Shown: positions 33,224-43,084 of the stretch, in pieces
Layout of the letters: every line of letters starts with the position of its first letter
Numbering within the stretch: the stretch's first letter is position 1
From: Bradyrhizobium sp. SK17
GTDB lineage: Bacteria > Pseudomonadota > Alphaproteobacteria > Rhizobiales > Xanthobacteraceae
Assembly (NCBI RefSeq): GCF_002831585.1
Contig: NZ_CP025113.1
Span: 5,409,001 to 5,473,000, forward strand
Length of the DNA stretch: 64,000 nucleotides
Direction of reading: 5' to 3'
Position numbers and translations under genes: made by a program
Notes under the pieces: generated by a model
Database searches by the model: none
Seen by the model: only the letters and a program-made list of their open reading frames with translations
Told to the model about the DNA's origin: nothing

Positions 33224-33853
33224 ATGAGCGAACATGATCACCACCACCACGATCACGACCATTCCGAGCTGTCGGAGACCGAACTGCGCGTCCGCGCGCT
33301 GGAATCGATCCTGACCGAAAAGGGCTATATCGAGCCCGCGGCGCTCGATGCCATCGTGCAGGCCTATGAGACCAAGATCGGCCCGCATAACGGCGCCCGC
33401 GTCGTCGCCAAGGCCTGGAGCGATCCTGGGTTCAAACAGGCCCTGCTCGAGGACGCCACCAAGGCGGTCGGCACCCTCGGCCATGTCAGCCGGGTCGGCG
33501 ACCATCTGGTCGCGATCGAGAACACGCCTGGCCGTCACAACATGGTCGTCTGCACACTTTGCTCCTGCTACCCCTGGGAAATGCTCGGGCTGCCGCCGGT
33601 CTGGTACAAGGCCTCGCCGTATCGCTCACGCGCGGTCAAGGATCCGCGCGGCGTGCTCGCCGATTTCGGCGTCAGCCTGCCAAAGGACACGGAAATCCGG
33701 GTCTGGGACTCGACCGCCGAGACGCGCTTCCTGGTGCTCCCGATGCGGCCCGCAGGGACCGAGGGCTGGAGTGAGGAGCAACTCGCCGAGCTCGTGACGC
33801 GTGATTCCATGATCGGCACTGGATTTCCGAAGACGCCGGGAGCGCCATCGTGA
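33224..33853 (+). CDS. nthA: Nitrile hydratase alpha subunit, cobalt type
   Basis: The 209-residue metal-bearing subunit of nitrile hydratase, which hydrates nitriles to amides. The metal site [10 protein letters not shown] gives Cys110, Cys113, Ser114 and Cys115; the Thr at 111 is the mark of the cobalt type (iron types have Ser). The N-terminus is unusual: residues 4-13 are nearly all His and Asp ([10 protein letters not shown]), a likely metal-binding tail. The stop overlaps the GTG start of the beta subunit (GTGA at 33850). No amidase gene follows in this window. Confidence 0.95.
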   Translation: MSEHDHHHHDHDHSELSETELRVRALESILTEKGYIEPAALDAIVQAYETKIGPHNGARVVAKAWSDPGFKQALLEDATKAVGTLGHVSRVGDHLVAIENTPGRHNMVVCTLCSCYPWEMLGLPPVWYKASPYRSRAVKDPRGVLADFGVSLPKDTEIRVWDSTAETRFLVLPMRPAGTEGWSEEQLAELVTRDSMIGTGFPKTPGAPS

Positions 33854-34509
33854 ACGGCGTCCACGACATGGGCGGCATGGACGGGTTCGGCAAGGTCGAG
33901 CCCGAGCCGAACGAGCCGATGTTCCATGAGGAATGGGAATCGCGGGTGCTGGCCATGGTCCGCGCGATGGGCGCGGCCGGCGCCTTCAACATCGACGCCT
34001 CGCGGTTCTATCGTGAAACCCTGCCCCCGCAGGTCTATCTGTCGAGCTCCTATTACAAGAAGTGGCTGCTTGGGCTCGAAGCCCTGCTGCTCGACAAGGG
34101 CTATATCTCCAAGGACGACGTCGACGCCGGGCATGCCGTCGCGCCGGCGAAGTCGCTCAAGCACGGCAAGTTCTCGACTGCCGATATCGAGCGCATCATG
34201 GTGCGCGGCAAGTTCGGCCGCACCGCACCGGCGGCCGCGAAGTTCAAGGCCGGCGACCGCGTACGGGCCAAGAACATTCATCCAGCGACCCACACACGGC
34301 TGCCGCGCTATGTGCGAGGTCATGTCGGGATTGTCGAGCGTGATCACGGCTGTCACGTGTTCCCCGACACGGTGGCCAACGACGCCGGCGAGCATCCGCA
34401 ATGGCTGTACACCGTCGTGTTCGACGGACGCGAGCTGTGGGGACCGGATTCCGATCCGACCATCAAGGTCTCGATCGACGCCTTCGAACCGTATCTGGAG
34501 GCGGTCTGA
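33850..34509 (+). CDS. nthB: Nitrile hydratase beta subunit
   Basis: A 219-residue partner subunit, starting with the family motif [16 protein letters not shown] and containing [28 protein letters not shown] near 47 and the C-terminal SH3-like barrel ([23 protein letters not shown] near 137; [13 protein letters not shown] near 194). GTG start overlapping the alpha stop implies translational coupling. Its stop overlaps the accessory gene start by one base (TGATG). Confidence 0.95.
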   Translation: MNGVHDMGGMDGFGKVEPEPNEPMFHEEWESRVLAMVRAMGAAGAFNIDASRFYRETLPPQVYLSSSYYKKWLLGLEALLLDKGYISKDDVDAGHAVAPAKSLKHGKFSTADIERIMVRGKFGRTAPAAAKFKAGDRVRAKNIHPATHTRLPRYVRGHVGIVERDHGCHVFPDTVANDAGEHPQWLYTVVFDGRELWGPDSDPTIKVSIDAFEPYLEAV

Positions 34510-34886
34510 TGGAGGCCGGTGCCGCGGCACGCGCGACCAGTGCCGTCTCCAGCATTCCCCGCGACCAGGACGGCCCGGTGTTTCGTGCGCCCTGGGAAGC
34601 GCAGGCGTTCGCGATGGCGTTGACGCTGCATGACCGCGGCGTGTTCACCTGGACCGAGTGGGCCGCAGCGCTTGCCTACCAGATCAAGCGCGCGCAGGCG
34701 GCCGGCGATCCCGACACCGGCGAGACCTATTACCAGCATTGGCTGGCGACACTCGAACACCTCGTCGCCGCCAAGGGCGTCGCGACGCAGGACATGCTGC
34801 ATCGCTACCGCGACGCCTGGGACCGCGCCGCCGACCGCACCCCACACGGCAAGCCGATCGAGCTGACGGCCGGGGATTTCGCTTAG
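34509..34886 (+). CDS. Nitrile hydratase accessory (activator/metallochaperone-like) protein
   Basis: A 125-residue protein of the NHase-accessory family (P14K/NhlE-like), which helps cobalt insertion through exchange with the alpha subunit. It resembles the N-terminal half of a beta subunit: FRAPWEAQAFAMALTLHDRGVFTWTEWAAAL near 25 and YYQHWLATLEHLVA near 78. Third and last gene of the operon. A broad-specificity cobalt supply gene was not seen nearby. Confidence 0.9.
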   Translation: MEAGAAARATSAVSSIPRDQDGPVFRAPWEAQAFAMALTLHDRGVFTWTEWAAALAYQIKRAQAAGDPDTGETYYQHWLATLEHLVAAKGVATQDMLHRYRDAWDRAADRTPHGKPIELTAGDFA

Positions 34887-35258
34887 CGGCGGACTCCTTC
34901 TTTCACCGTCATTGCGAGCGAAGCAATCCATCGCTCAGCGGATGTTGGGCGATGGATCGTTTCGTCGCTTCGTTCCTCGCGACCTTGATGTCATCACCCG
35001 CGAAAGCGGGTGATCCGGCATTCCGGAGGCAGCAGTGTTTGAGCCGAGACGCCGCGGCGTACTGGATCGCCCGGTTCGAGCCGGGCGATGACAGCCGTAG
35101 CTGGGGACATAGTCGCACGATTTCGGAATAATGGAAAAGTACGGCTGATTTGCCCGACGTGTCAAGCGGTCCGTGTCGGGCCGCCGACAGCGGACGGCTG
35201 CTTTGCATGGGGTTGTTTTCGATATTTTGGCAGAGCGCCCCTGCAACCGTCGAGCAAA
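34887..35258. repeat. Gap filled with palindromic repeats
   Basis: No gene is seen in these 372 bases. Two perfect hairpins stand out: ATCACCCGC-GAAA-GCGGGTGAT (34993-35014) and ATCGCCCGG-TTCGAG-CCGGGCGAT (35066-35089). Upstream, TCATTGCGAGCGAAGCAATC (about 34911-34930) is a sequence frequently dispersed in alphaproteobacterial genomes. The two hairpins with the stretch between them form one composite unit. The gap separates the ends of the convergent nitrile hydratase and queC units, so it could also terminate both. Confidence 0.7.
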
Positions 35259-35987
35259 TCAACGATCGGCGCCGCCGCCCTGTGCGACATACTCCCGCCA
35301 GCCTTTCGCCCGCAGGCTACAGGCCGGGCATTCGCCGCAGCCATAGCCCCACTCATGCTGCGCGCCGCGTTCGCCGAGGTAGCAGGTGTGGGAGTGTTCT
35401 CGGATCAGATCGACCAGCCCTGCCCCGCCGAGTTCGTGCGCCAGCCGCCAGGTCGCGGCCTTGTCGAGCCACATCAGCGGCGTGTGCAGCTCGAAGTCTT
35501 TGGCCATGCCGAGGTTGAGCGCCGATCGCAGCGCCTTGATGGTCTCGTCGCGGCAGTCCGGATAGCCGGAATAGTCGGTCTCGCACATGCCGCCGATGAT
35601 GTGGCGGATGCCGCGCCGGTAGGCCAGCGCCGCGGCGAAGGTCAGGAACACCAGATTGCGGCCGGGCACGAAGGTGTTGGGCAGACCATCCGCGCCCATT
35701 TCGATGGCGACGTCGCGGGTCAGCGCGGTATCGGATATCTCCGACAGCGTCGGGATCGCGAGCGTGTGGCTGCCGCCGAGTTTTGCCGCCCAATCCGGCC
35801 GTACAGACCTGATACCGTCCAGCAGGCGGTCGCGGCAGTCGAGCTCGATCGCATGGCGCTGGCCATAGGTGAAGCCGAGCATTTCGACGCGCGCGAAGCG
35901 GTCCAACGCCCAGGCAAGGCAGGTGGTGGAATCCTGGCCGCCGGAAAACAGCACCAGCGCCGTCTCGGAATTGTTCTGATGGGTCAT
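35259..35987 (-). CDS. queC: 7-cyano-7-deazaguanine synthase
   Basis: The 242-residue ATP-dependent enzyme that converts 7-carboxy-7-deazaguanine to preQ0 in queuosine synthesis. The PP-loop is [11 protein letters not shown] near 14, followed by [11 protein letters not shown] near 38, [20 protein letters not shown] near 107, and the zinc site CYLGER...CGECPAC near 206-227. Start at 35987. No other queuosine gene is in the window. It is divergent from mazG. Confidence 0.95.
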   Translation of the reverse strand: MTHQNNSETALVLFSGGQDSTTCLAWALDRFARVEMLGFTYGQRHAIELDCRDRLLDGIRSVRPDWAAKLGGSHTLAIPTLSEISDTALTRDVAIEMGADGLPNTFVPGRNLVFLTFAAALAYRRGIRHIIGGMCETDYSGYPDCRDETIKALRSALNLGMAKDFELHTPLMWLDKAATWRLAHELGGAGLVDLIREHSHTCYLGERGAQHEWGYGCGECPACSLRAKGWREYVAQGGGADR

Positions 35988-36115
35988 GGAACGGGCTTTA
36001 CCACTCCTGGAAGCCACGGCCAATCGGTGGACAGCGCCGTGATTCCGGCGCGTTTTTCTGGGATCGGCGGGGCCGATTTGGCATAACGCGTCTACCCTTC
36101 ACAGTCCGGTGTCCC

Positions 36116-36955
36116 ATGACCCCTTCCCGCGACATTTCCCGCCTGATCGAGATCATGGCCGCGCTGCGGACGCCGGTGACCGGCTGCCCCTGGGATCTCA
36201 TCCAGAACTTCGAGACCATCGCCCCCTACACGATCGAGGAGGCCTACGAGGTCGCGGACGCCATCACGCGCGGCGATTTCGAGGACCTGCGCGACGAGCT
36301 CGGCGATCTCCTGCTCCAGGTGGTCTATCACGCGCAGATGGCCGAGGAGCGGAACGCGTTCGCGTTCGGCGACGTCGTCGAGGCGATCACGAAAAAGATG
36401 ATCCGCCGCCATCCGCATGTGTTTGCCGACAAGGACGGCAACATCCAGCCCGCCGGCGTCAAGAGCGCCTGGGAGCGCATCAAGGCCGAGGAGAAGGCCG
36501 AACGCGCCGCGCGGCGGCCGCCGGAGGAGACCGCCCACAAATCGCTGCTGGCCAGCGTGAAGGCGGGCCTTCCTCCCCTCGCCCGCGCGATCGAGTTGCA
36601 GCGCAAGGCGTCCACCGTCGGCTTCGACTGGAACGACCCGCGCGCCGTGCTCGCCAAGATCCGCGAGGAAGCCGACGAGATCGAAGCCGCGCTCGACCGC
36701 AACGACAGGCAGGAGATCGCCGAGGAGACCGGCGACCTGATGTTCGCGCTGGTCAACCTCGCCCGCCACGTCGACGCCGACCCGGAGACGGCGTTGCGCG
36801 CGACCAACGCCAAGTTCGAGCGTCGGTTTGCCTATATCGAGAAGGCGCTGGCGGCGAAGGGCCGTTCGCTCGACGACGCAACGCTGGAGGAGATGGATGC
36901 GTTGTGGAACGAGGCCAAGTCCGCGACACGGCCGGCCGATAACGCTTCACGATGA
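36116..36955 (+). CDS. mazG: Nucleoside triphosphate pyrophosphohydrolase
   Basis: A 279-residue MazG protein with two MazG domains, hydrolysing (d)NTPs to monophosphates. The N-terminal domain has RTPVTGCPWDLIQNFETIAPY, then EEAYEVADAI and DELGDLLLQVVYHAQMAEE (the metal-binding EExxE/ExxD set); the second domain has VGFDWNDPRAVLAKIREEADE and EETGDLMFALVNLARH. Its 3' end overlaps the convergent propeller gene by 9 bp. Confidence 0.95.
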   Translation: MTPSRDISRLIEIMAALRTPVTGCPWDLIQNFETIAPYTIEEAYEVADAITRGDFEDLRDELGDLLLQVVYHAQMAEERNAFAFGDVVEAITKKMIRRHPHVFADKDGNIQPAGVKSAWERIKAEEKAERAARRPPEETAHKSLLASVKAGLPPLARAIELQRKASTVGFDWNDPRAVLAKIREEADEIEAALDRNDRQEIAEETGDLMFALVNLARHVDADPETALRATNAKFERRFAYIEKALAAKGRSLDDATLEEMDALWNEAKSATRPADNASR

Positions 36956-37936
36956 TCGTGGGCTGAACACGCCGATCCGCTGACCGGTGAAGCTTCCGAC
37001 CCAGATTTGCTCGCCAACCAGCATGGCTCCGGTCGCGCCGCCAAAGCCCTCGGCTGCCGCGCCTGCCTCGTCCATCGTGATCAGGGACTCGAACGCGAGG
37101 CTGACCGGATCGAGCCGACCGACCCTGAATGCCAGCGGGCAGCGATCGCCGCGCGCTTCGCAGCCGAACAGGACCTCCGGCCGCGTGGATTGCCCCGCGA
37201 GCAGAAGACGCCGATCGGCCGTCCAGCGCAAATTGTCCGGCAGGAAATCCATCGCGGCGCTCGTGACCGCCCGACCGTCGCGGTCGAGCCGCCAGATCCG
37301 ACGCGCGGCCCATTCGCAGACGATGACGAAACCATCGTGCGACACGGCAATGCCGTTGGCGCCGGACATCGGCTGATCGCCGAAGCGACTCCAGCCATTG
37401 GCCTGCGACCAGCGCCATACCTGACCGGTCGGCTCGGCGCGGGCAAACCGCGACAGCAACTCGCGGTCGGTCGGATCGAACATGCTGGTCATGACGAAGC
37501 AGCCATCCGGCAGATGCGCCACTGCGTTCGCCGACGTCCGCGGCGGCTGCACCAGCCGCTCCCCCGCTGCAACGAAAGGCCCCTCCGCGTCGAGCTCGAG
37601 CACCAGCCGGTCGATTGCTTCGCCGCCACCGTGATCGACCACCAACAGCTCGAACGCATCATCGGCCAGGCGCCACACCGCGATTCCGTGCGGATCGAAG
37701 ACGTCAGGTCCGAGCCGCGCCTGCTGTGCGGCAGGCGCCCAATGCAGCTCCGTGGCGTGTGAAGGCCGCGCGGTATCGACCTTGAAAAGGCCGCCGGCAT
37801 GGTCCGCAGATCGCATGCAGCTGACGATGATCCAAGACGTTCCCGGCAGCTCGACCAGGTCCTCTGGATGCCATACGCCGTCGACAAATCCGCTCAGTTG
37901 GTAGCTTGCATGATCCATGTAGGACTCTCGTGCCAT
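36947..37936 (-). CDS. SMP-30/gluconolactonase-like beta-propeller protein
   Basis: A 329-residue soluble protein with repeated propeller blades (DPHGIAVWRL, SANAVAHLPDGCFVMTSMF, GANGIAVSHDGFVIVCEW, FLPDNLRWTADRRLLLAGQ), in the group of gluconolactonases and strictosidine synthase-like lactonases. A calcium-site pattern PDNLRW is present. The start at 37936 has GAGG upstream. No signal peptide. It is divergent from a LysR gene 109 bp away, which probably controls it. The substrate is unknown. Confidence 0.72.
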   Translation of the reverse strand: MARESYMDHASYQLSGFVDGVWHPEDLVELPGTSWIIVSCMRSADHAGGLFKVDTARPSHATELHWAPAAQQARLGPDVFDPHGIAVWRLADDAFELLVVDHGGGEAIDRLVLELDAEGPFVAAGERLVQPPRTSANAVAHLPDGCFVMTSMFDPTDRELLSRFARAEPTGQVWRWSQANGWSRFGDQPMSGANGIAVSHDGFVIVCEWAARRIWRLDRDGRAVTSAAMDFLPDNLRWTADRRLLLAGQSTRPEVLFGCEARGDRCPLAFRVGRLDPVSLAFESLITMDEAGAAAEGFGGATGAMLVGEQIWVGSFTGQRIGVFSPRSS

Positions 37937-38045
37937 CGTTCGCGCCTCGGTGAATTCAATGGAAACGAGCATAGAAAACCGGTGGCCGCCGATCATCGGG
38001 CGGAAACTCGCGACATCAGCGACCGGAATTCGCTAATCTGCCGCC

Positions 38046-38933
38046 ATGGAAGATCCTCCGTCACTCGCCACCTTCGTCACCGTCGCCGAGACGCTGAGCT
38101 TCGCGGCCGCCGCGCGAAAGCTCGGGCTGTCGCCATCCGCAACCGGAAAGGCCATCGCCGCGCTCGAGGCGCAGCTCGGCGTGCGCCTGTTCACGCGCAC
38201 GACGCGGCGGGTCAGCCTGACGCCCGAGGGCGAGTTGCTGCTCGCCCGCGCCCGACGGCTGCAAGACGACTGGCGCGAGATCACCGAATTGCTGTCCGCA
38301 TCGGCCGGCGAGCCGCAGGGCCTGCTGCGCATCAGCCTTCCGGCCGTCGGCTATCGTTTCCTGTCGCCGCATCTCGAGGATTTCACACGGGCGCATCCGA
38401 AAATCCGGCTCGATCTGGATTTCGATGACCGGATCAGGGACCTGGTGTCGGAGGGCTTTGACCTCGCGATCCGCAGCGGCGCCCAGCCTGATTCCGGCAT
38501 GATGTCGCGCAAGCTGCCGCCGTTCCTGCTGTCGGTTTATGCCGCGCCGTCATACCTCGCCGCATACGGAGAACCTCGCGATCGCGCCGCGCTGTCGGCG
38601 CATCGCCTGATCCGCTTTCGCCATCCCGATACGGACGTGCTGCAACCATGGCATTTCGCCAGCGGCATGCATGCTGCGGTCGAAGACACGCCGCCGCATG
38701 TCATCTGCTCGAATATCGAAGCGGTGCGCGCGGCGACGATCGCGGGCCTCGGCCTCGCCTGGGCTCCCGATTTCCTGATGCGCGATGCGGTGGACGCCGG
38801 GCGGCTGCGCAGCGTGTTGCCGGCCGAGGCGATCCAAGCCGCATTCTGGCTGCTTTGGCCGGCCGGCCGCTACGGTTCGGCGCGGCTGCGCGCGTTCATC
38901 GATTTTGCGGCCAGCAGGCTGTTCGCGGCGTGA
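38046..38933 (+). CDS. LysR-family transcriptional regulator
   Basis: A 295-residue LysR protein: N-terminal HTH (LATFVTVAETLSFAAAARKLGLSPSATGKAIAALEAQLGVRLFTR) then a periplasmic-binding-like effector domain (LLRISLPAVGYRFLSPHL; GFDLAIRSG; GLGLAWAPDFL). It is in the CrgA/DsdC-like subgroup with the typical FTRTTRRVSLTPEG. It reads away from the propeller gene and probably regulates it. It ends 6 bp from the end of mgtE. Confidence 0.9.
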   Translation: MEDPPSLATFVTVAETLSFAAAARKLGLSPSATGKAIAALEAQLGVRLFTRTTRRVSLTPEGELLLARARRLQDDWREITELLSASAGEPQGLLRISLPAVGYRFLSPHLEDFTRAHPKIRLDLDFDDRIRDLVSEGFDLAIRSGAQPDSGMMSRKLPPFLLSVYAAPSYLAAYGEPRDRAALSAHRLIRFRHPDTDVLQPWHFASGMHAAVEDTPPHVICSNIEAVRAATIAGLGLAWAPDFLMRDAVDAGRLRSVLPAEAIQAAFWLLWPAGRYGSARLRAFIDFAASRLFAA

Positions 38934-38939
38934 GGGCGC

Positions 38940-40310
38940 CTACAACAGCGTCCCACGCAGGATCACAGCGGCAACGCCGAAATAGATCACGAGCCCCGTC
39001 ACGTCGACCAGCGTCGCGACGAACGGCGCGGATGCGCTCGCCGGATCGAAGCCGATGCGCTTGAGGATGAACGGCAGCATCGATCCGCACAGCGAGCCGA
39101 AGGTGACGATTCCGACAAGGGCTGCGCCGACGGTGGCGGCCACCAGCACCCAATGCGGGCCGTAGTCGAACAGGCCCATCGTCTGCCACACCGTGATCCT
39201 GACAATGCCGATCAGGCCCAGGATGGAGCCGAGCACGATGCCGGTCGGCAGTTCGCGCACCGCGACGCGCCACCAGTCGCGCAGCCGCACCTCGTGCAGC
39301 GCCAGCGAGCGGATCAGAAGCGAGGTCGCTTGCGAGCCGGAGTTGCCGCCGGAGCTCATGATCAGCGGGATGAAAAGCGTCAGCACGATCGCCTTCTCGA
39401 GCTCGCTCTGGTACGACTGCATCGCGGTCGCGGTCAGCATTTCCGACAGGAACAGCGCGCACAGCCAGCCGGCGCGCTTCTTGATCATCTCGCCAAAGCC
39501 GATCCGCAAATACGGCTCGTCGATCGCTTCCATGCCGCCGAACTTCTGGGCGTCCTCGGTCGATTCCTCGACGATGGCATCGATCACGTCGTCGACCGTG
39601 ACGATGCCGAGGATATGGCCTGGGCCATCGACCACCGCGACGGCCAGCAGATCGTAGCGCGAGATCAGCCGCGCCGCTTCCATGCGGTCGGCCTCGGGTG
39701 AGATCATCAGAGGCTTCCGCGCCGGCGCCGCGGTCAGGACGTTGGCGTGCGGGTCGGCCGAGATCAGGCGGCGCAGCGGCACGGCCTGGATCAGGGTCTT
39801 CTTGACCGGATCGACCACGAAGATCGAATAGACCGTCTCGCGGGTACGCTCGACCATCCGGATGTGATGCAGCACCTCGGCGATGGTCCAGTTCGCGGGC
39901 ACGCTGACGAACTCGGTCGTCATGATGCTGCCGGCGCTGCGCTCGGGATAGGCCAAGAGCCCCGAGATGACGTTGCGGGTCTCCGGATTGAGGCCGTTCA
40001 GCAGCGTGGTGCGCAGCGGCTCGACCAGTTCCTTGAAGATGTCGGCTGCGCGGTCGTCGGAGACGCCGGATAGCAAGGAAACGGCGGCGTCCTGCGGCAG
40101 CTCGGCGAGGATCTCGCAGGTGTTGTCGAGCCCGGGCAGGTCGAGCACCTCGATTGCCTTCTCCGCGGGCAGCGAGCGCAGCAACTTGGCGGCGTCCGCC
40201 GGTTCCCGGGCGTTGAGGGCATCGACGATCTCGGGGGCTCGCGTATGGGCAAGATCCCCGTTCTGGCCGGCGAGCATCTCCTTCGTGTTGATTTCGCTGG
40301 AGTCCTGCAT
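38940..40310 (-). CDS. mgtE: Magnesium transporter
   Basis: A 456-residue MgtE: N-terminal superhelical MgtE_N domain (residues about 30-140, with LPAEKAIEVLDLP and LNPETRNVISGLLAYPERSAG), two CBS domains (about 145-265, IMTTEFVSVPANWTIAEVL and VTVDDVIDAIVEE), and five membrane helices from about 300 (FIPLIMSSGGNSGSQATSLLIR is the pore signature). It carries Mg2+ across the inner membrane and closes when the cytosolic domains bind Mg2+. ATG at 40310 after AGGGC. Confidence 0.94.
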   Translation of the reverse strand: MQDSSEINTKEMLAGQNGDLAHTRAPEIVDALNAREPADAAKLLRSLPAEKAIEVLDLPGLDNTCEILAELPQDAAVSLLSGVSDDRAADIFKELVEPLRTTLLNGLNPETRNVISGLLAYPERSAGSIMTTEFVSVPANWTIAEVLHHIRMVERTRETVYSIFVVDPVKKTLIQAVPLRRLISADPHANVLTAAPARKPLMISPEADRMEAARLISRYDLLAVAVVDGPGHILGIVTVDDVIDAIVEESTEDAQKFGGMEAIDEPYLRIGFGEMIKKRAGWLCALFLSEMLTATAMQSYQSELEKAIVLTLFIPLIMSSGGNSGSQATSLLIRSLALHEVRLRDWWRVAVRELPTGIVLGSILGLIGIVRITVWQTMGLFDYGPHWVLVAATVGAALVGIVTFGSLCGSMLPFILKRIGFDPASASAPFVATLVDVTGLVIYFGVAAVILRGTLL

Positions 40311-40470
40311 CGATTGCCCTCGCCTTTGCGTCCAGCAGCGCAATGAACCAAGGCGGCGCAGATTTCAAACGGAAAGTGCGGCGGCACGTCGCAGGCCCAC
40401 CGCAGTGAGGCCATGTCACGGCACCGTCACATTGCAGGGGGTGCCGGGTCGCGCGCCGGAGGGGCCGGTG

Positions 40471-41645
40471 TCAGGCCCGGCTGAACAGTTTCGCCGCGTC
40501 TTCCACCGCCTGGCGCGCGGCGGCGTAGTCAGGCGTTTCGTTGTCGTCGTTGAAGCCGAAATAGTCGTTTTCGCCGACCGGCTGAACGACGATGCCGTCG
40601 CGCCGGCCGAGGACGCTGAGGTTACGGTAGAAGACGCCGTAACCGACATCCGGCTGAGGGATCAGCCAGGCTATCTGGCCGCGCACCGGAACGATGCTCT
40701 CGTCGCGAAACAACGCACGGGCACCGTAGCCGGTGCAATTGACAATGACGGTCTCGCGGATCTTCGAAAGATCGGAGGGCGCGTGCAACTCGATCGGCAG
40801 AACAGTCCCCCGGCGCGTTGAAACTCCGCCTCGAGCTCACGGTAGAGATCCGTGACGTTGTAGGTGAGCGAGGCGCTCTTCCAGGCATATGGCGCGGGAA
40901 ACGGGTTCGACCCGGGGGCCAGCAGGTCCCAGCGCGGCGTGAGCGACCGGATGCGGCCGCGCAATTCGAGGAATTTCTTCTGGCCGTCAGCCGCGGCATG
41001 CTGACGCCGGTGCGGACGGCCGTCGGCATCGGGAGCATCGTCGGACAGCAGATAGCGGTCCGTCCATTCGATCGGATTGCCGGCAAGACCGAGATAGCTT
41101 TGATGGCTGGCAAAGGTGGTGCGCGCCATCCGCTCCCAGCGGTCGGCGAAGTCCGGCGCGACGTCGGCCTCCATCGCGATGCGCGAATCCGGCGACCAGT
41201 CCCCGGTCGCGCGCGCCGAGCGCACCTGAGGGAAACGCTCCTTGGCGTAGATCGTGACGGTGGCGCCCATCCGCTGGGCCGTGATCGCGGTGGTCAGACC
41301 GATCGCGCCGGCGCCGAGAACCGCGATGTTGCGCGTGCTCAATTGCAAAGCGAGCGGCACCGCCTCCTGTGCGGCGCCCCAGGATAGCGACCAACCGCTG
41401 CCACCGTGGCCATAGTTGTGGACGACATATTTCGTGTCGATCCATTCCGCCTCGATGCGCGGTCCGGCGGCGCGGAAGGGGCGCAGGCACACGGTGACGC
41501 GGAACATGCGGTCCGGCCGCGCAAGGACCGGCCGGAGCGCGGGGGCGTCGACGAACCCAGCGTTGTCGGCGGCCCCACGTGTTGAAATCCCAGCGACAGC
41601 GGCGCTCACCAGGCCGCCGCCGAGAAACCTTCGACGATTGAACAT
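40471..41645 (-). pseudogene. FAD-dependent oxidoreductase (D-amino-acid oxidase fold) with Tat signal, frameshifted
   Basis: The gene begins at 41645 with a Tat-type leader (MFNRRRFLGGGLVSAAVAG) and a dinucleotide loop VLGAGAIGLTTAI near 110, followed by RSARATGDWSPDSR, as in D-amino-acid oxidase-type enzymes. The frame runs to about 40810, then drifts into nonsense (LFCRSSCTRPP) and stops at 40671. The correct continuation (TVLPIELHAPSDLSKIRETVIVNCTGYGARALF) lies in another frame and ends at 40471. The join falls in a GGGGG run on the minus strand (about 40808-40812); one extra G would restore the whole gene of about 390 residues. It may be a real mutation or a base-calling gap. Confidence 0.82.
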
Positions 41646-41678
41646 CGATCCCCCTTGCCGCAGCGGACTTCCGGGACG

Positions 41679-43073
41679 CTACGTCCCGTGCGGCAGAGCA
41701 TCGAATCGTGACATGACGATGTCGCGCTTGGTCTCGTCGACGCGCACGGTCATGTCGAACCGCTCGCCACGCAGCTCCTTGCTCAGGACCTCGGCATTGC
41801 GGTGCAGCCAGCTGATCCCGGCGCCATCGGCAGCGTCGATCGACAGATCGAGCGTGATGCGCTTGGCCGCGAGGCGATCCTCGATCGCGGTCAGCAATGC
41901 GTCGATCCCCTCGCCGGTCACGGCCGAGACCAGGAAGCACGGCCGCTCCGGCGGACGGCGGGCGGCGATGTTGCGGAGGTTGTCCCGCTCCTCGGGATCG
42001 AAACGGTCGATCTTGTTCCAGACCTCGATGATGCGCTGGCCGCCATCGGCGTCGGCATCGATGCCGAGCTGGCGCAGCACGCCCTCGACATCGCGCTCCT
42101 GCGCCTCGGCATCCTCGTGCGAGATGTCGCGGACATGCAGGATGATGTCGGCTTCCAGCACCTCCTCCAGCGTGGCGCGAAACGCGGCCACCAGCTGGGT
42201 CGGCAGATTGGAGATGAAGCCGACGGTGTCCGACAGCATCGCCTTGCCGCCATGCGGCAGGCTGAGCGCGCGGAGCGTCGGGTCGAGCGTGGCGAACAGC
42301 ATGTCGGCTGCCTGCACGTCGGCCCGGGTCAGCCGATTGAACAGGGTCGACTTGCCGGCATTGGTGTAGCCGACCAGCGCCACCACACGGTAAGGCACGC
42401 GCTGGCGGCCGGCGCGGTGCAGCCGTCGCGTCGCCTGCACCTTCTTCAACTCGCCCTCGAGCTTGGTGATGCGCTCGCTGATCAGGCGGCGGTCGGCCTC
42501 GATCTGGGTCTCGCCGGGACCACCCATGAAGCCGAAGCCGCCGCGCTGGCGCTCGAGATGGGTCCAGGACCGCACCAGACGGCTGCGCTGGTAGTTGAGA
42601 TGGGCGAGCTCGACCTGCAGCGCGCCCTCCTTGGTCTTGGCGCGGCGGCCGAAGATTTCCAGGATCAGGCCGGTGCGGTCGAGCACCTTGGTGCTCCAGG
42701 CCTTCTCGAGATTGCGCTGCTGGATCGGCGACAGCGCGCAATCCATCACCACGAGCTCGACCTTGTTGCTGGCGACGAGGCCGTTGATCTCCTCGACCTT
42801 GCCCTTGCCGAGATAGGTGGCAGGCCGGATCTGGCTGATCGGCGCGATGACCGATTCCACCACGGTGAGATCGATCGCACCGGCAAGGCCGGCGGCCTCC
42901 TCGATTCGCGCTTCATAGTCGCGGACAGAGGACTCCGTTTGCGCATCGCCGTCGCCGCGGCGGGTGCGCAGGTACGGGCCGATGACGATCACCCGCCCGG
43001 TGCCAGTGTCCCCCGCCGACCCGGGCCTAGACTTGGTCCGCTCGGCGTCCCCTTCACGATCGAAGGGTTCCAA
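41679..43073 (-). CDS. hflX: GTPase HflX
   Basis: A 464-residue ribosome-associated GTPase that splits stalled or heat-damaged ribosomes. Glycine-rich linker GGFGFMGGPGETQIE near 177, helical coiled region with RRLISERITKLEGELKKV, then G1 GYTNAGKST near 230, G3 DTVGFI near 272 and G4 NKID near 345. The start is a TTG at 43073, 11 bp after the hfq stop; no ATG or GTG nearby gives the full N-terminal domain. It is downstream of hfq in the normal order. Confidence 0.93.
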   Translation of the reverse strand: MEPFDREGDAERTKSRPGSAGDTGTGRVIVIGPYLRTRRGDGDAQTESSVRDYEARIEEAAGLAGAIDLTVVESVIAPISQIRPATYLGKGKVEEINGLVASNKVELVVMDCALSPIQQRNLEKAWSTKVLDRTGLILEIFGRRAKTKEGALQVELAHLNYQRSRLVRSWTHLERQRGGFGFMGGPGETQIEADRRLISERITKLEGELKKVQATRRLHRAGRQRVPYRVVALVGYTNAGKSTLFNRLTRADVQAADMLFATLDPTLRALSLPHGGKAMLSDTVGFISNLPTQLVAAFRATLEEVLEADIILHVRDISHEDAEAQERDVEGVLRQLGIDADADGGQRIIEVWNKIDRFDPEERDNLRNIAARRPPERPCFLVSAVTGEGIDALLTAIEDRLAAKRITLDLSIDAADGAGISWLHRNAEVLSKELRGERFDMTVRVDETKRDIVMSRFDALPHGT

Positions 43074-43084
43074 TCACTTCACTC

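Noticed and set aside
34887..35258. Structured RNA or CRISPR-like array in the palindrome-rich gap
   Set aside because: The two hairpins differ in sequence and there is no regular spacer-repeat pattern; a dispersed palindromic repeat explains it.
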